9,534 nt of DNA from DATAWZ01 sp036266975 (GCA_036266975.1 DATAWZ010000003.1:1-9534); one strand, 5' to 3'; shown: positions 1-6,431, counted from the stretch's first letter. Notes: generated by a model not told the origin, from the sequence alone. A program made the numbers and translations.

Positions 1-160
1 AGCGGCGAAAGCCGGCGGCCGCGTAGAGCTGCACGACGTGCCAGAGGATCGGTCGTCCGCCGATCTCGACCAGCGGCTTGGGGATGTCGGCGGCCTGCGC
101 GCGCAGCCGGGTGCCCCGGCCGCCGCACAGGATCACCACCGGGATCTCGGCGGGCTGCAC
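1..160 (-). CDS. Sugar-1-phosphate nucleotidyltransferase, RfbF-like (N-terminal part, cut by window edge)
   Basis: Only the first 53 codons are inside the window; the gene runs off the left edge. The translated N-terminus starts VQPAEIPVVILCGGRGTRLR and holds the nucleotidyltransferase signature GGRGTRLR (residues 13-20), then PKPLVEIGGRPILWH (27-41), where the lysine of PKP is the usual substrate-binding residue. The ILWH followed by a short hydrophobic helix ending AAAGF is typical of glucose-1-phosphate cytidylyltransferases (RfbF/DdhA), which make CDP-glucose for deoxysugar pathways; uridylyl- and thymidylyltransferases of the same fold remain possible. The GTG start at 160 is chosen because it lies right before the first beta strand and 8 nt after a TATCCT box. 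It follows the GT operon on the same strand after a 47-nt gap, so it probably supplies activated sugar to those transferases. Family assignment is firm; the nucleotide specificity is inferred. Confidence 0.8.
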   Translation of the reverse strand, partial: MQPAEIPVVILCGGRGTRLRAQAADIPKPLVEIGGRPILWHVVQLYAAAGFRR

Positions 161-168
161 GGCGCAGC

Positions 169-174
169 AGGATA
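169..174 (-). promoter_or_regulatory. Putative leaderless -10 box (TATCCT) for the nucleotidyltransferase
   Basis: On the minus strand TATCCT is followed by 8 nt and then the GTG start at 160, so transcription would begin at or next to the start codon. No Shine-Dalgarno sequence is visible between them and no convincing -35 element is seen. The same spacing recurs at other gene starts in this window, which raises the credibility of the call. A 7-bp inverted repeat (165-171 / 182-188) overlaps the box. Confidence 0.5.
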
Positions 175-207
175 GTGCGGCCCTGCTGGCAGCGACCGCG
201 CGGCGGG

Positions 208-1143
208 TCAGAGCACGGCGGTGCCGCTGCGCACCGAGCCGCGCGCGAGGGCGGACGCGCCGACCGCGTCGGCGAGCAGGCCGGCGGCGGCGACCCGCGG
301 GCCGATCCGCGGCCCCCACGCGCGCGCCTCGCGCGCCACGAGCGCCGCATAGGGGGCGGCGGCGAGCAGCGGCGAGCGCCGGCGGGTGCCGGTGGCGAGC
401 AGCGCGCCGCACAGCGCGGCGTCGAAGGCGGCGCTGCGCCGCGAGAGAAACCAGCGGGCGAACAGGCGACCGTCGCGCAGCTCGGGGATGCGCGCAACCA
501 GCTCGGGGAACAGCGCGAGCCGGGTGCGCTCGGCCACGAAGGCGCGCGCGTCGCGCGCGATGACCACGTGCTCGACGATCGCCTCCGGGCACCAGCCGAC
601 CCGCCCGCCGGCGCGGGCGACCGCCCAGCCGAACAGGGCGTCCTCTCCGAACGGCGCCTGCCCGGGGGGCTCGAGTCCGCCGGGGAATCCCCCCACGCGC
701 AGCGCGATCTCGCGGCGCACGAACAGGCTCGCGGCCTCGAACAGGCCGCTCGCGGCGGGCACCGAGACCGTCCGGTCGAACGGTCCGGCGCCCGGTTGCG
801 CGCAGACGGCGCCCTGGACCAGGTCGGCGTGCTCGAGCGCGGCCAGGCCCGCCCGCAGCCAGCGCGGCCGGGGCCGGCAGTCGGCGTCGACGAACGCGAC
901 CCGATCGGCGCTGGCGGCGTGCATCCCGGCGTTGCGGGCCGCGCCTGGCCCCTCGCCGCGCTCGCGCCGCACCACGGCGGCGCCGAGCCGCTCGGCGAGC
1001 TCGGCGGTCCCGTCGCGCGAGCCGTTGTCGACGACGATCAGCTCGGCGACGATGCCCTCCGCCGCCCGGCCCACGCCGGCGAGCGCGTCGGCGAGGGTGC
1101 GCTCGGCGTCGCGCGCGGGGATGATCACGCTGACCTGCGCCAC
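208..1143 (-). CDS. GT2 family glycosyltransferase (third GT2 of the operon)
   Basis: A 311-aa inverting glycosyltransferase of family GT2 (GT-A fold) that would transfer a sugar from a nucleotide donor. The start of the Rossmann-like domain is VSVIIPARDAERTL (residues 4-17), with VVDNGSRDGT at 37-46, a GAARNAGM nucleotide-binding segment at 67-74, the metal-binding DAD at 86-88 (VAFVDADCRP), and GED at 166-168 as the likely catalytic-base region. Residues 225-300 are Ala/Leu-rich and may be membrane-associated. The tail RGSVRSGTAVL matches the tails of the two upstream GT2 genes, so the three look like diverged paralogs. The GTG start at 1143 lies 2 nt after the TGA of the GT4 gene, which implies translational coupling; no strong ribosome site is seen. 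It is the last gene of the transferase operon. Acceptor and donor cannot be told from sequence. Confidence 0.9.
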   Translation of the reverse strand: MAQVSVIIPARDAERTLADALAGVGRAAEGIVAELIVVDNGSRDGTAELAERLGAAVVRRERGEGPGAARNAGMHAASADRVAFVDADCRPRPRWLRAGLAALEHADLVQGAVCAQPGAGPFDRTVSVPAASGLFEAASLFVRREIALRVGGFPGGLEPPGQAPFGEDALFGWAVARAGGRVGWCPEAIVEHVVIARDARAFVAERTRLALFPELVARIPELRDGRLFARWFLSRRSAAFDAALCGALLATGTRRRSPLLAAAPYAALVAREARAWGPRIGPRVAAAGLLADAVGASALARGSVRSGTAVL

Positions 1144-1145
1144 GT

Positions 1146-2222
1146 TCAGAGCAGCCCCCGGTAGAGGGCCTCATAGGCATCGGCGCAGGCCGCGCGCGAG
1201 AACGGCTCGGCGCGGCGCCGGCACGCGGCGGCGGTCCCCGGGTCACCCGCGAGCTCGAGCGCCTCGAGCAGCGCGCGGGCCAGCGCGGCCGGGTCATCGC
1301 CGGCGAACCGCCGACCGAGCGACGGGTCGTCGATCAGCTCGGGCAGCGCGTGCAGGTCGCTGACCACCGCCGGGGTCCCGCACGCGAGCGCCTCGGCGAC
1401 GGTCAGCCCAAACGCCTCGCCGACCGAGGGCAGTGCGGCGACCCACGCCGCACGGTTGGCCTGCGCGAGCGCGTGTCGGTCGTCGAGGTCGACCAGCTCG
1501 ACGCCGGCCGGGACCAGCGGAGCGTCGGCGCGGGGGCGGGAGAGCACCAGGCGCGCGCGGGGGCGCTCGCGGCGCACGAGCGCGAAGGCCTCGAGCAGCA
1601 GCGGGACGCGCTTGCGCGGCTCGCGCAGGTCCGCGGCGCACAGGATCGTCGGATCCTCGGCGCGCTCGCCGCCGGGGCTGAAGGTCTGAAGGTCGACCGG
1701 AGGGGCGATCACGCACGCCTGCGCCCCGAGCCAGCGCTCGAAGCCGTCGGCCGCCGCGCGCGAGAGGGCGACCACCGCGTCGACCCCGTCGAGCGCTCGG
1801 GTGAGCACCTCCACGCGCCCCCGCCGGGCGGCGAGCGCCTGCCGGTGCGGGATGCCCATGTAGCTGAGGATCGCCGGGCGGCGCCGGCGGCGCGCCCATC
1901 GCACCGCGGCAAGCGCGTCGGTGGGAAACAGCGCGTGGGCGAGGTCGTCCTCGCCGGCCAGCAGCGCGGCGTAGCTGAACGGGACGTGGGTGAGGTGATC
2001 CTCAAAGCAGCGCCGGCGCAGGCGCCGGTCGGGAGGCCGCGGGACGCGCACAATGGTCAGGCCGTCCTCGACTCGGCGGGTCGGCGGGCCGGGGTGGCTG
2101 ACGATCAGCCGCGGCTGGACGTGGCCGCGCGCCATCAGCGCCCGCGCGAGCTCGTCGGCGAACCGCTCCGAGCCGCGGCGGACCTCGGGCCAGAAGCACG
2201 GGTTCAGCAGCGCGACGCGCAT
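1146..2222 (-). CDS. GT4 family glycosyltransferase
   Basis: A 358-aa retaining glycosyltransferase (GT-B fold, family GT4). The N-terminal domain opens MRVALLNPCFWPEVRRGSER (residues 1-20), which contains the common Gly/Arg-rich donor loop. The C-terminal Glycos_transf_1 domain holds ILCAADLREPRKRVPLLLEAF (193-213), with K204/R205 as likely phosphate contacts, and the EX7E motif with E269 and E277 in GEAFGLTVAEALACGTPAVV (268-287). The frame is open far upstream, but that extension is low-complexity antisense-like sequence; the ATG at 2222 sits directly before the first beta strand and overlaps the previous TGA by one base (TGATG), so it is the start. It lies between two GT2 genes in one operon and probably adds one sugar of the same glycan. 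Sugar specificity is unknown. Confidence 0.93.
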   Translation of the reverse strand: MRVALLNPCFWPEVRRGSERFADELARALMARGHVQPRLIVSHPGPPTRRVEDGLTIVRVPRPPDRRLRRRCFEDHLTHVPFSYAALLAGEDDLAHALFPTDALAAVRWARRRRRPAILSYMGIPHRQALAARRGRVEVLTRALDGVDAVVALSRAAADGFERWLGAQACVIAPPVDLQTFSPGGERAEDPTILCAADLREPRKRVPLLLEAFALVRRERPRARLVLSRPRADAPLVPAGVELVDLDDRHALAQANRAAWVAALPSVGEAFGLTVAEALACGTPAVVSDLHALPELIDDPSLGRRFAGDDPAALARALLEALELAGDPGTAAACRRRAEPFSRAACADAYEALYRGLL

Positions 2223-3205
2223 CACAGCACCAGGGTGCGGTGGCGGATCGAGCCGCGCACGAGCGCGGCCAGCTCGACCGCGTCGATCGCGGCCTGGCCG
2301 GGGAGCTCGCCCAGCCCCCGCACCAGGGCGCGCGGTCCGGGGCCGTACTCCGGGCGCGCCTGGGCCGCCCACGGCAGCACGAGCAGCAGCGGCAGCGGGG
2401 TGCGGCGCTCGCCGGCGGCGAGCGCGCCGCCGAGCGCGAGCAGCAGGGTCGCGTGGCGGGGCTTCCAGAACACGTGCAGCGGAAACGGCTCGCGCAGGCG
2501 CGGGTGGCGCTTGACCGCGCCGGCGACGTCCTGCCAGCGCCAGCGCTGGCGCAGCGCACGGCCGAGCCGCTGGTCGACGACGGCGTGGTGGGTGAGCACG
2601 CCCGGCGCGGCCACCTGAAGGGCGCCCGCGTCGAGCGCACGCTGGAGCAGGTCGGTGTCCTCGCCGCTCATCGTCAGCGTCTCGTCGAAGCCGTCCAGCT
2701 GCTCGAGCAGCGCGCGCGGGAAGGCGATGTTGCAGGTCTGCCCCCACGGCGTCGGGGGCTCGACGTGCATCGTGTGCGCGTGCGGGGCGTGGTGCAGGAT
2801 CGCCAGCTCGTCGGGGTCCGGGGTCGTGCGGCCCTGCACCACCGCGCCCGGCGCGCCCCGGGCGGCATCGAGCATGCCCGCCAGCCAGCCAGCCGGCGGG
2901 CGGCAGTCATCGTCGGTGAACGCGACCAGCGCCCCGCGCGCGGCCCGCCAGCCGAGGTTTCGCTTCACCGCGGCGCCGCATGGCTCGGCGCGCAGCCCGC
3001 GCAGCGTGCCCTCGGCGGCGAGCGGATGGGTGGCGAGCAGCCGATCGGTGGGGCCGTCGGCGGGGCCGTCGTGGACCACGACGACCTCGAAGCGCTCGAG
3101 GGTCTGCTCCTGCAGGGCGTTCAGCAGCCAGCGCAGGCGCAGGGGGCGCCCGTGCGAGGGGACGACCACGCTCAACTCGAGGTCGGGTGCCGGGGCTGGG
3201 CTCAC
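2222..3205 (-). CDS. GT2 family glycosyltransferase (second GT2 of the operon)
   Basis: A 327-aa GT2 enzyme. Visible motifs are LSVVVPSHGRPLRLRWLLNA (residues 11-30), FEVVVVHDG (39-47), the metal-binding TDDD at 97-100 followed by CRP, AVVQGRTTPDPDE (121-133), WGQTCNIAFPRALLEQLDGF (154-173), GED at 181-183, and an RWRWQD segment at 221-226. After about residue 245 a hydrophobic Leu/Ala stretch (251-282) may sit at the membrane, and the protein ends RGSIRHRTLVL. It is clearly a sister of the gene upstream (3202-4161): the motifs and their order match almost throughout. The GTG at 3205 is chosen as start because it overlaps the upstream TGA by 4 bp (GTGA) and lines up with the sister's N-terminus; the open frame further upstream is a shadow. 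Donor and acceptor are unknown. Confidence 0.92.
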   Translation of the reverse strand: MSPAPAPDLELSVVVPSHGRPLRLRWLLNALQEQTLERFEVVVVHDGPADGPTDRLLATHPLAAEGTLRGLRAEPCGAAVKRNLGWRAARGALVAFTDDDCRPPAGWLAGMLDAARGAPGAVVQGRTTPDPDELAILHHAPHAHTMHVEPPTPWGQTCNIAFPRALLEQLDGFDETLTMSGEDTDLLQRALDAGALQVAAPGVLTHHAVVDQRLGRALRQRWRWQDVAGAVKRHPRLREPFPLHVFWKPRHATLLLALGGALAAGERRTPLPLLLVLPWAAQARPEYGPGPRALVRGLGELPGQAAIDAVELAALVRGSIRHRTLVL

Positions 3206-4161
3206 AGGAAGGGCGTGCGGTAACGCAGCGCACCGCGGGCGGCGACGGCGACCTCGACCGCGTCGATCAGCGCGCGCAGCGGCAGCTCGGCGATCGATCG
3301 CAGCTGCCCGCGCACGCCCGGGCCGTAGTTGGGACGGGTGCTGCGGGCCCATCCGGCGAGCAGCAGCAACGTGAGCGCGCGCGGTCGTCGGCTGGCCCCG
3401 CTCGCCGCGGCGGACAGCAGCCAGGCGTGCGCCGGCTTCCAGAACACCCCGAGGGTGAGCTCGCGCCGCAGCGCCGAGTGCCGGCGCACCACGAACGCGA
3501 GGTGCTGCCAGCGGCCGATCGCCCGCAGGGTGGCGGGCAGCGAGGCGGTGGTCACCGCGTGGCGCACGCGCGCGTGGGGCGCTGCGATCAGCGGCGCGCC
3601 GCTCTCGCGGGCGCGCAGCAGCAGGTCGGTGTCCTCCCCGGCCGCTGCGGGCAGCGTCTCGTCGAAGCCGCCCAGGCGCTCGAGCAGCGCCCGCGGGTAG
3701 AGAATGTTGCAGGTCTGCCCGAACGGGGTGGGCGGGTCGATCGACTGGGTGCGCACGAGTGCCTCGCGCAGCAGGTGCTCCTCGTCGGGATCGGGGCGGG
3801 TCAGCCCCTGCACGACCGCGCCGGGCTGCGCGCGAGCGGCCTGCAGCAGCGCGGCGAGCCACCCCGGCTCGGGCCGGCAGTCGTCGTCGGTGAACGCGAC
3901 CAGCGGCGCGCGGCTCGCGCGCCAGGCGCGGTTGCGCTTGAGCGCCGGCCCGCTGGGGGCGACGCGTTCGTGGTGCAGCCCGGGCAGCGCGTGGCCGCCC
4001 AGGATCTGCTCGCTCTCGGGGCCGACGGAGTCATGCACGACCACGACCTCGAACTGGTCTGGAGCGAGCGTCTGCTCGGCGAGCGCGTCGAGCAGACGCG
4101 CCAGGCGCGCGGGGCGCTCATGGGAGGCGACGGCGACCGCGATCGCGGGGGCGTTTGTCAT
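3202..4161 (-). CDS. GT2 family glycosyltransferase (first gene of the GT operon)
   Basis: A 319-aa GT2 enzyme and first gene of the operon. The GT-A core shows IAVAVASHERPARLARLLDA (residues 7-26), FEVVVVHD (37-44), TDDD at 91-94 as metal/UDP-sugar site, AVVQGLTRPDPDE (115-127), FGQTCNILYPRALLERLGGF (147-166), GED at 175-177 and RWQHLAF at 217-223. A hydrophobic C-terminal part (about 239-272) contains FWKPAHAW, shared with the next gene (FWKPRHAT), and the tail reads RGALRYRTPFL. A GTG at 4194 would add 11 residues, but the ATG at 4161 fits the sister protein's N-terminus and lies 11 nt after a TATCCT box, so I use it. The gene is divergent from a methyltransferase gene pair. It likely acts at the cytoplasmic membrane on a lipid-linked or protein-linked glycan (inference). 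Confidence 0.92.
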   Translation of the reverse strand: MTNAPAIAVAVASHERPARLARLLDALAEQTLAPDQFEVVVVHDSVGPESEQILGGHALPGLHHERVAPSGPALKRNRAWRASRAPLVAFTDDDCRPEPGWLAALLQAARAQPGAVVQGLTRPDPDEEHLLREALVRTQSIDPPTPFGQTCNILYPRALLERLGGFDETLPAAAGEDTDLLLRARESGAPLIAAPHARVRHAVTTASLPATLRAIGRWQHLAFVVRRHSALRRELTLGVFWKPAHAWLLSAAASGASRRPRALTLLLLAGWARSTRPNYGPGVRGQLRSIAELPLRALIDAVEVAVAARGALRYRTPFL

Positions 4162-4166
4162 CTGCA

Positions 4167-4191
4167 GCGGCCAGGATAGGCGGCGGCCAGG
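4167..4191. repeat. 9-bp direct repeat in the divergent promoter region
   Basis: The nonamer gcggccagg occurs at 4167-4175 and again at 4183-4191, 16 bp apart start to start. Both copies lie between the opposed starts at 4161 and 4218, and the first touches the -10 box of the GT operon. Such a layout can be an operator read by a regulator, but in DNA this GC-rich a chance repeat is also possible. Confidence 0.35.
4173..4178 (-). promoter_or_regulatory. Putative -10 box (TATCCT) of the glycosyltransferase operon
   Basis: The minus strand reads TATCCT, then 11 nt, then the ATG at 4161, which predicts a leader of only a few bases. It is the same hexamer as the one before the nucleotidyltransferase at 160, so the two transcription units could be read by the same sigma factor. 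No clear -35 is visible. The box overlaps one copy of a 9-bp direct repeat (4167-4175 and 4183-4191). Confidence 0.45.
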
Positions 4192-4202
4192 CACGTAGGG
4201 GC

Positions 4203-4208
4203 TAGGGT
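4203..4208 (+). promoter_or_regulatory. Putative leaderless -10 box (TAGGGT) for the methyltransferase pair
   Basis: TAGGGT is followed by 9 nt and the ATG at 4218, with no Shine-Dalgarno sequence between. This is the same geometry as at the other unit starts in the window. The box lies in the 56-bp divergent region shared with the GT operon, so the two units may be co-regulated. Confidence 0.45.
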
Positions 4209-4217
4209 GATCGGCCG

Positions 4218-5024
4218 ATGAACGCTACCCAGGACCTCCGCGCCCAGGTGCAGGGGCGGCAGTGGTACCACACGCTCGAGCTCGCCCCCGGCGTGCTCAC
4301 GCCGGGCTGGTTCGACACCCGCGCCCTTGCCACCGAGCTGCCGCTGCCCGCCTCGCTGGAGGGCAAGCGCTGCCTGGACGTGGGCACGTTCGACGGCTTC
4401 TGGGCCTTCGAGATGGAGCGCCGCGGCGCGGCCGAGGTGCTCGCGGTGGACGTCCTGGACCCGCTCGCGTGGGACTGGCCCCACGGCGCCTCGCCGGAGG
4501 TCATCCAGGGCCTCGAGGACCGCAAGCAGGGTGGCGCCGGGTTCCAGATCGCCAGCGCCGCGCTCGGTTCGAAGGTGCGCTACCAGGAGCGCAGCATCTA
4601 CGAGCTCGACCCGGACGAGCTGGGAAGGTTCGACTTCGTGTACGTGGGCAGCCTGCTGCTGCACCTGCGCGACCCGGTTCGGGCGCTCGAGCGAGTGCGC
4701 GCGGTCTGCCAGGGGCAGATGCTCAGCGTCGACGCCCACGACGTCCTGATGACCGCGCTCTTCCCGCGCCGGCCGATCACCACGCTCGACGGGATCGGGC
4801 GCCCGTGGTGGTGGCTGCCCAACGTTGCGGCGCTGCGGCGCATGATCGAGGTGGCCGGCTTCGCGCTCGCCGCCGAGCCTGTGCGCCTGCGGATCCCGCG
4901 CGGCGCCGGCCAGCGGCGCGTTCCCCCCACCCTGCCCGCGCTGCGCTCCCGCGTGGGCCGGCGCCAGCTGCTCGCCGGTTGGCGGGGCGATCCTCACGTG
5001 GCGATCCTCGCCCGGCCGTGCTGA
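4218..5024 (+). CDS. Class I SAM-dependent methyltransferase, CmoB/DUF1698-like
   Basis: A 268-aa protein. The N-terminus carries WYHTLELAPGVLTPGWFDTR (residues 16-35), a feature of the group related to CmoB/DUF1698 in which WYH and the following Asp/Arg region precede the Rossmann fold. Motif I is LDVGTFDGFWAFEMERRG (53-70), the acidic residue after strand 2 is D78 (VLAVDVLD), and FDFVYVGSLLLHLRDPVRAL (138-157) is the post-I/motif IV area. WWWLPN at 197-202 is the tryptophan signature that often follows in this group. True CmoB modifies tRNA uridine, but this divergent copy sits back-to-back with a glycosyltransferase operon and its stop overlaps the next methyltransferase (TGATG), so a sugar or glycan substrate is more likely (inference). 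The ATG at 4218 is 9 nt below a TAGGGT box. Confidence 0.85.
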   Translation: MNATQDLRAQVQGRQWYHTLELAPGVLTPGWFDTRALATELPLPASLEGKRCLDVGTFDGFWAFEMERRGAAEVLAVDVLDPLAWDWPHGASPEVIQGLEDRKQGGAGFQIASAALGSKVRYQERSIYELDPDELGRFDFVYVGSLLLHLRDPVRALERVRAVCQGQMLSVDAHDVLMTALFPRRPITTLDGIGRPWWWLPNVAALRRMIEVAGFALAAEPVRLRIPRGAGQRRVPPTLPALRSRVGRRQLLAGWRGDPHVAILARPC

Positions 5025-5776
5025 TGCCGCGACGGCGTTCCCTGCGGTCCCGCTTGGGCTTCGGCGCCGCGACACCGGCCGACGCGCACGCGCCAGCGCC
5101 CGCGCCGATCGCCCAGCCGATCAAGCTGCGCGCCGTGGAGGCCGCCCTCGCCCTCGAGGGCGTCGACTCGATCGCCGACCTCGGCGGGGTGTGGGCGGTC
5201 GACGGCGTCTACACCTTCCACGCCCTCGAGCACGCGACGCTTCGCCGCGCGGTGCTCGTCGACGACGACATCACCGCCGCCGTCCACGAGCGGGCCGGCG
5301 CCCACCCCCAGCTCGAGCTGATCGAGGCCGACTTCGGCTCGCCGGAGGTCGCCGACCAGGTCGGCGAGATCGGCGCCGTGCTGCTGTTCGACGTGCTGCT
5401 GCACCAGGTCGATCCCGATTGGAGCGAGATCCTCGAGCGCTACGCGCGCCGCGCCCGGGCGGTGGCCATCGTCCAGCCCCAGTACCTGGCCGCCGAGCAG
5501 ACCACTCGCCTGATCGAGCTCGGTCGCGAGCGCTACCTGGCGCAGGTGCCCAAGCAGGCCGAGCACGACGCGCTGTTCGACCGGCTCGACGAGCTCAACC
5601 CGCGCCGCGGGCGCCGGTGGCGCGACGTTCACGACGTCTGGCAGTGGGGGATCGTCGATGAGGACCTGCGCACGCGGATGCGCGCGCTCGGCTTCTGCGA
5701 GGTCCACTTCGAGGACGGCGGGCAATGGCGCGGGCTCGAGGCCTTCGCCGCGCGCGCGTTCGTCTTCGCGCGCTGA
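5024..5776 (+). CDS. Putative class I SAM-dependent methyltransferase
   Basis: A 250-aa protein whose ATG shares its A with the preceding TGA (TGATG), so it is translationally coupled to the CmoB-like gene. Residues 1-32 are basic and then Ala/Pro-rich, probably disordered. The putative SAM-binding loop is IADLGGVWAVDGVYTFHALE (50-69), followed by an acidic strand end (VLVDDD, 78-82) and ELIEADFGSPEVADQVGEIG (98-117), as expected for motifs II-III. VLLFDVLLHQVDPDW at 119-133 resembles the motif IV/post-IV stretch of methyltransferases, and WQWGIVDEDLRTRMRALGF lies at 206-224. Motif I is not the usual E/DxGxGxG but resembles the DVGTFDGFW form of its neighbour. I infer a glycan-modifying methyltransferase; the fold is well supported, the substrate is not. 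The longer open frame upstream is a shadow of the first methyltransferase. Confidence 0.78.
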   Translation: MPRRRSLRSRLGFGAATPADAHAPAPAPIAQPIKLRAVEAALALEGVDSIADLGGVWAVDGVYTFHALEHATLRRAVLVDDDITAAVHERAGAHPQLELIEADFGSPEVADQVGEIGAVLLFDVLLHQVDPDWSEILERYARRARAVAIVQPQYLAAEQTTRLIELGRERYLAQVPKQAEHDALFDRLDELNPRRGRRWRDVHDVWQWGIVDEDLRTRMRALGFCEVHFEDGGQWRGLEAFAARAFVFAR

Positions 5777-5789
5777 GCGCCCGGCTCAG
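5773..5789. terminator. Small hairpin spanning both convergent stop codons
   Basis: ctgagc (5773-5778) and gctcag (5784-5789) form a perfect 6-bp stem with a 5-nt loop. The stem contains the TGA of the plus-strand methyltransferase (5774-5776) and the TGA of the minus-strand secreted protein (5786-5788). It could act as a weak bidirectional terminator between the convergent genes; there is no U-tract and the stem is short. Confidence 0.35.
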
Positions 5790-6424
5790 AGGATCGTCAC
5801 CGTCTGGGTCGCCTTGGGCTTCGGCGTCTGCCGGGAGTACGTGGGTGACTGGTCGAACTGCACCTTGTAGGTCCCTGCGGCCGTCCGTCCGGCCGGATAC
5901 ATCGCCGACTTGACGTCCAGGGTGCCGCACGGCCCCGCGGCGATGCCGAGCCGCTTGGTCGCCCTCACACGGCCGCGGCGTAGATAGTGCCCGTAGATCG
6001 GCTCGCCCGGCACGAAACCGGAGGCCACGAAGGTGACGCGCTTGGCCGGCCGCGCGTCGCCGGGCACGATCGCCGCCGCGAGCGTGTCCACGCCGAAGGA
6101 CGTGATCGGGGTCGCCCCCGGGTGGTTGAGGTCGTTGACGCTGATCGTCTCGGTCGTCGCATCGGGCCTGAGCGTGCCGAGGTTCGGGGCGAAGACCTCG
6201 ACGCTGAACGCTCCGGTCGGGTCGACGGCCGTGGTGCCGAACAGGCCGATCCCGTTGACCTCGATGCCGTCGCCGGGGATAAAGCCGGTCCCCGACACGA
6301 TCACCGCGCCGTTCTCGACGACGCACGGGGCGTTGACGCTCGCGGCCTCCTGCGCTGACGCCGTGGCGAACGAGCCCAGGAGCAGGGCGAGGGGGACGGC
6401 GGCGATCAGGGCGGCGGCACGCAA
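5786..6424 (-). CDS. Secreted protein with two Ig/IPT-like half-repeats, function unknown
   Basis: A 212-aa exported protein. Residues 1-24 form a signal peptide (short MR start, Ala/Leu core, ASA cleavage before QE at 25). The mature part is beta-rich: VIVSGTGFIPGDGIEVNGIG (41-60) and VTFVASGFVPGEPIYGHYLR (130-149) are two related segments of the type seen in IPT/TIG or other Ig-like sandwiches, where a Gly-Phe-x-Pro-Gly turn recurs. Two cysteines (34 and 166) could form a disulfide outside the cell. A GPCGTL element (164-169) precedes the last strands. There is no LPXTG or lipobox. The start is TTG at 6424: the frame is closed upstream by TAG at 6473-6475 and has no ATG or GTG before the signal peptide. 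It is divergent from the helical-protein gene and convergent with the methyltransferases. A surface or adhesion role is possible but unproven. Confidence 0.75.
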   Translation of the reverse strand: MRAAALIAAVPLALLLGSFATASAQEAASVNAPCVVENGAVIVSGTGFIPGDGIEVNGIGLFGTTAVDPTGAFSVEVFAPNLGTLRPDATTETISVNDLNHPGATPITSFGVDTLAAAIVPGDARPAKRVTFVASGFVPGEPIYGHYLRRGRVRATKRLGIAAGPCGTLDVKSAMYPAGRTAAGTYKVQFDQSPTYSRQTPKPKATQTVTIL

Positions 6425-6431
6425 GCCGTCC

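Noticed and set aside
175..1164. Long plus-strand open frame opposite the GT2 gene
   Set aside because: It is a GC-driven antisense shadow: low-complexity Arg/Gly/Ala protein with no motif, while the minus strand encodes a clear GT2 enzyme.
1350..2618. 422-aa plus-strand open frame over the GT4 and GT2 genes
   Set aside because: It crosses two real genes and their junction, has biased composition without known motifs, and has no promoter pattern like those of the real units.
2223..2747. N-terminal extension of the GT4 frame to 2747
   Set aside because: The extra 175 residues are Arg/Pro/Ala-rich antisense-like sequence overlapping the GT2 gene, and the ATG at 2222 fits both the fold and the TGATG junction.
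3206..3862. N-terminal extension of the second GT2 to 3862
   Set aside because: It overlaps the first GT2 gene in another frame and lacks motifs; the GTG at 3205 overlaps the stop by 4 bp and matches the sister protein's N-terminus.
4162..4194. GTG start at 4194 for the first GT2
   Set aside because: It would add 11 residues without counterpart in the sister protein and place the TATCCT box inside the gene; the ATG at 4161 fits better.
4158..5075. Minus-strand 305-aa frame opposite the methyltransferase
   Set aside because: It has shadow-type composition and runs through the divergent promoter; the plus-strand product has clear SAM motifs.
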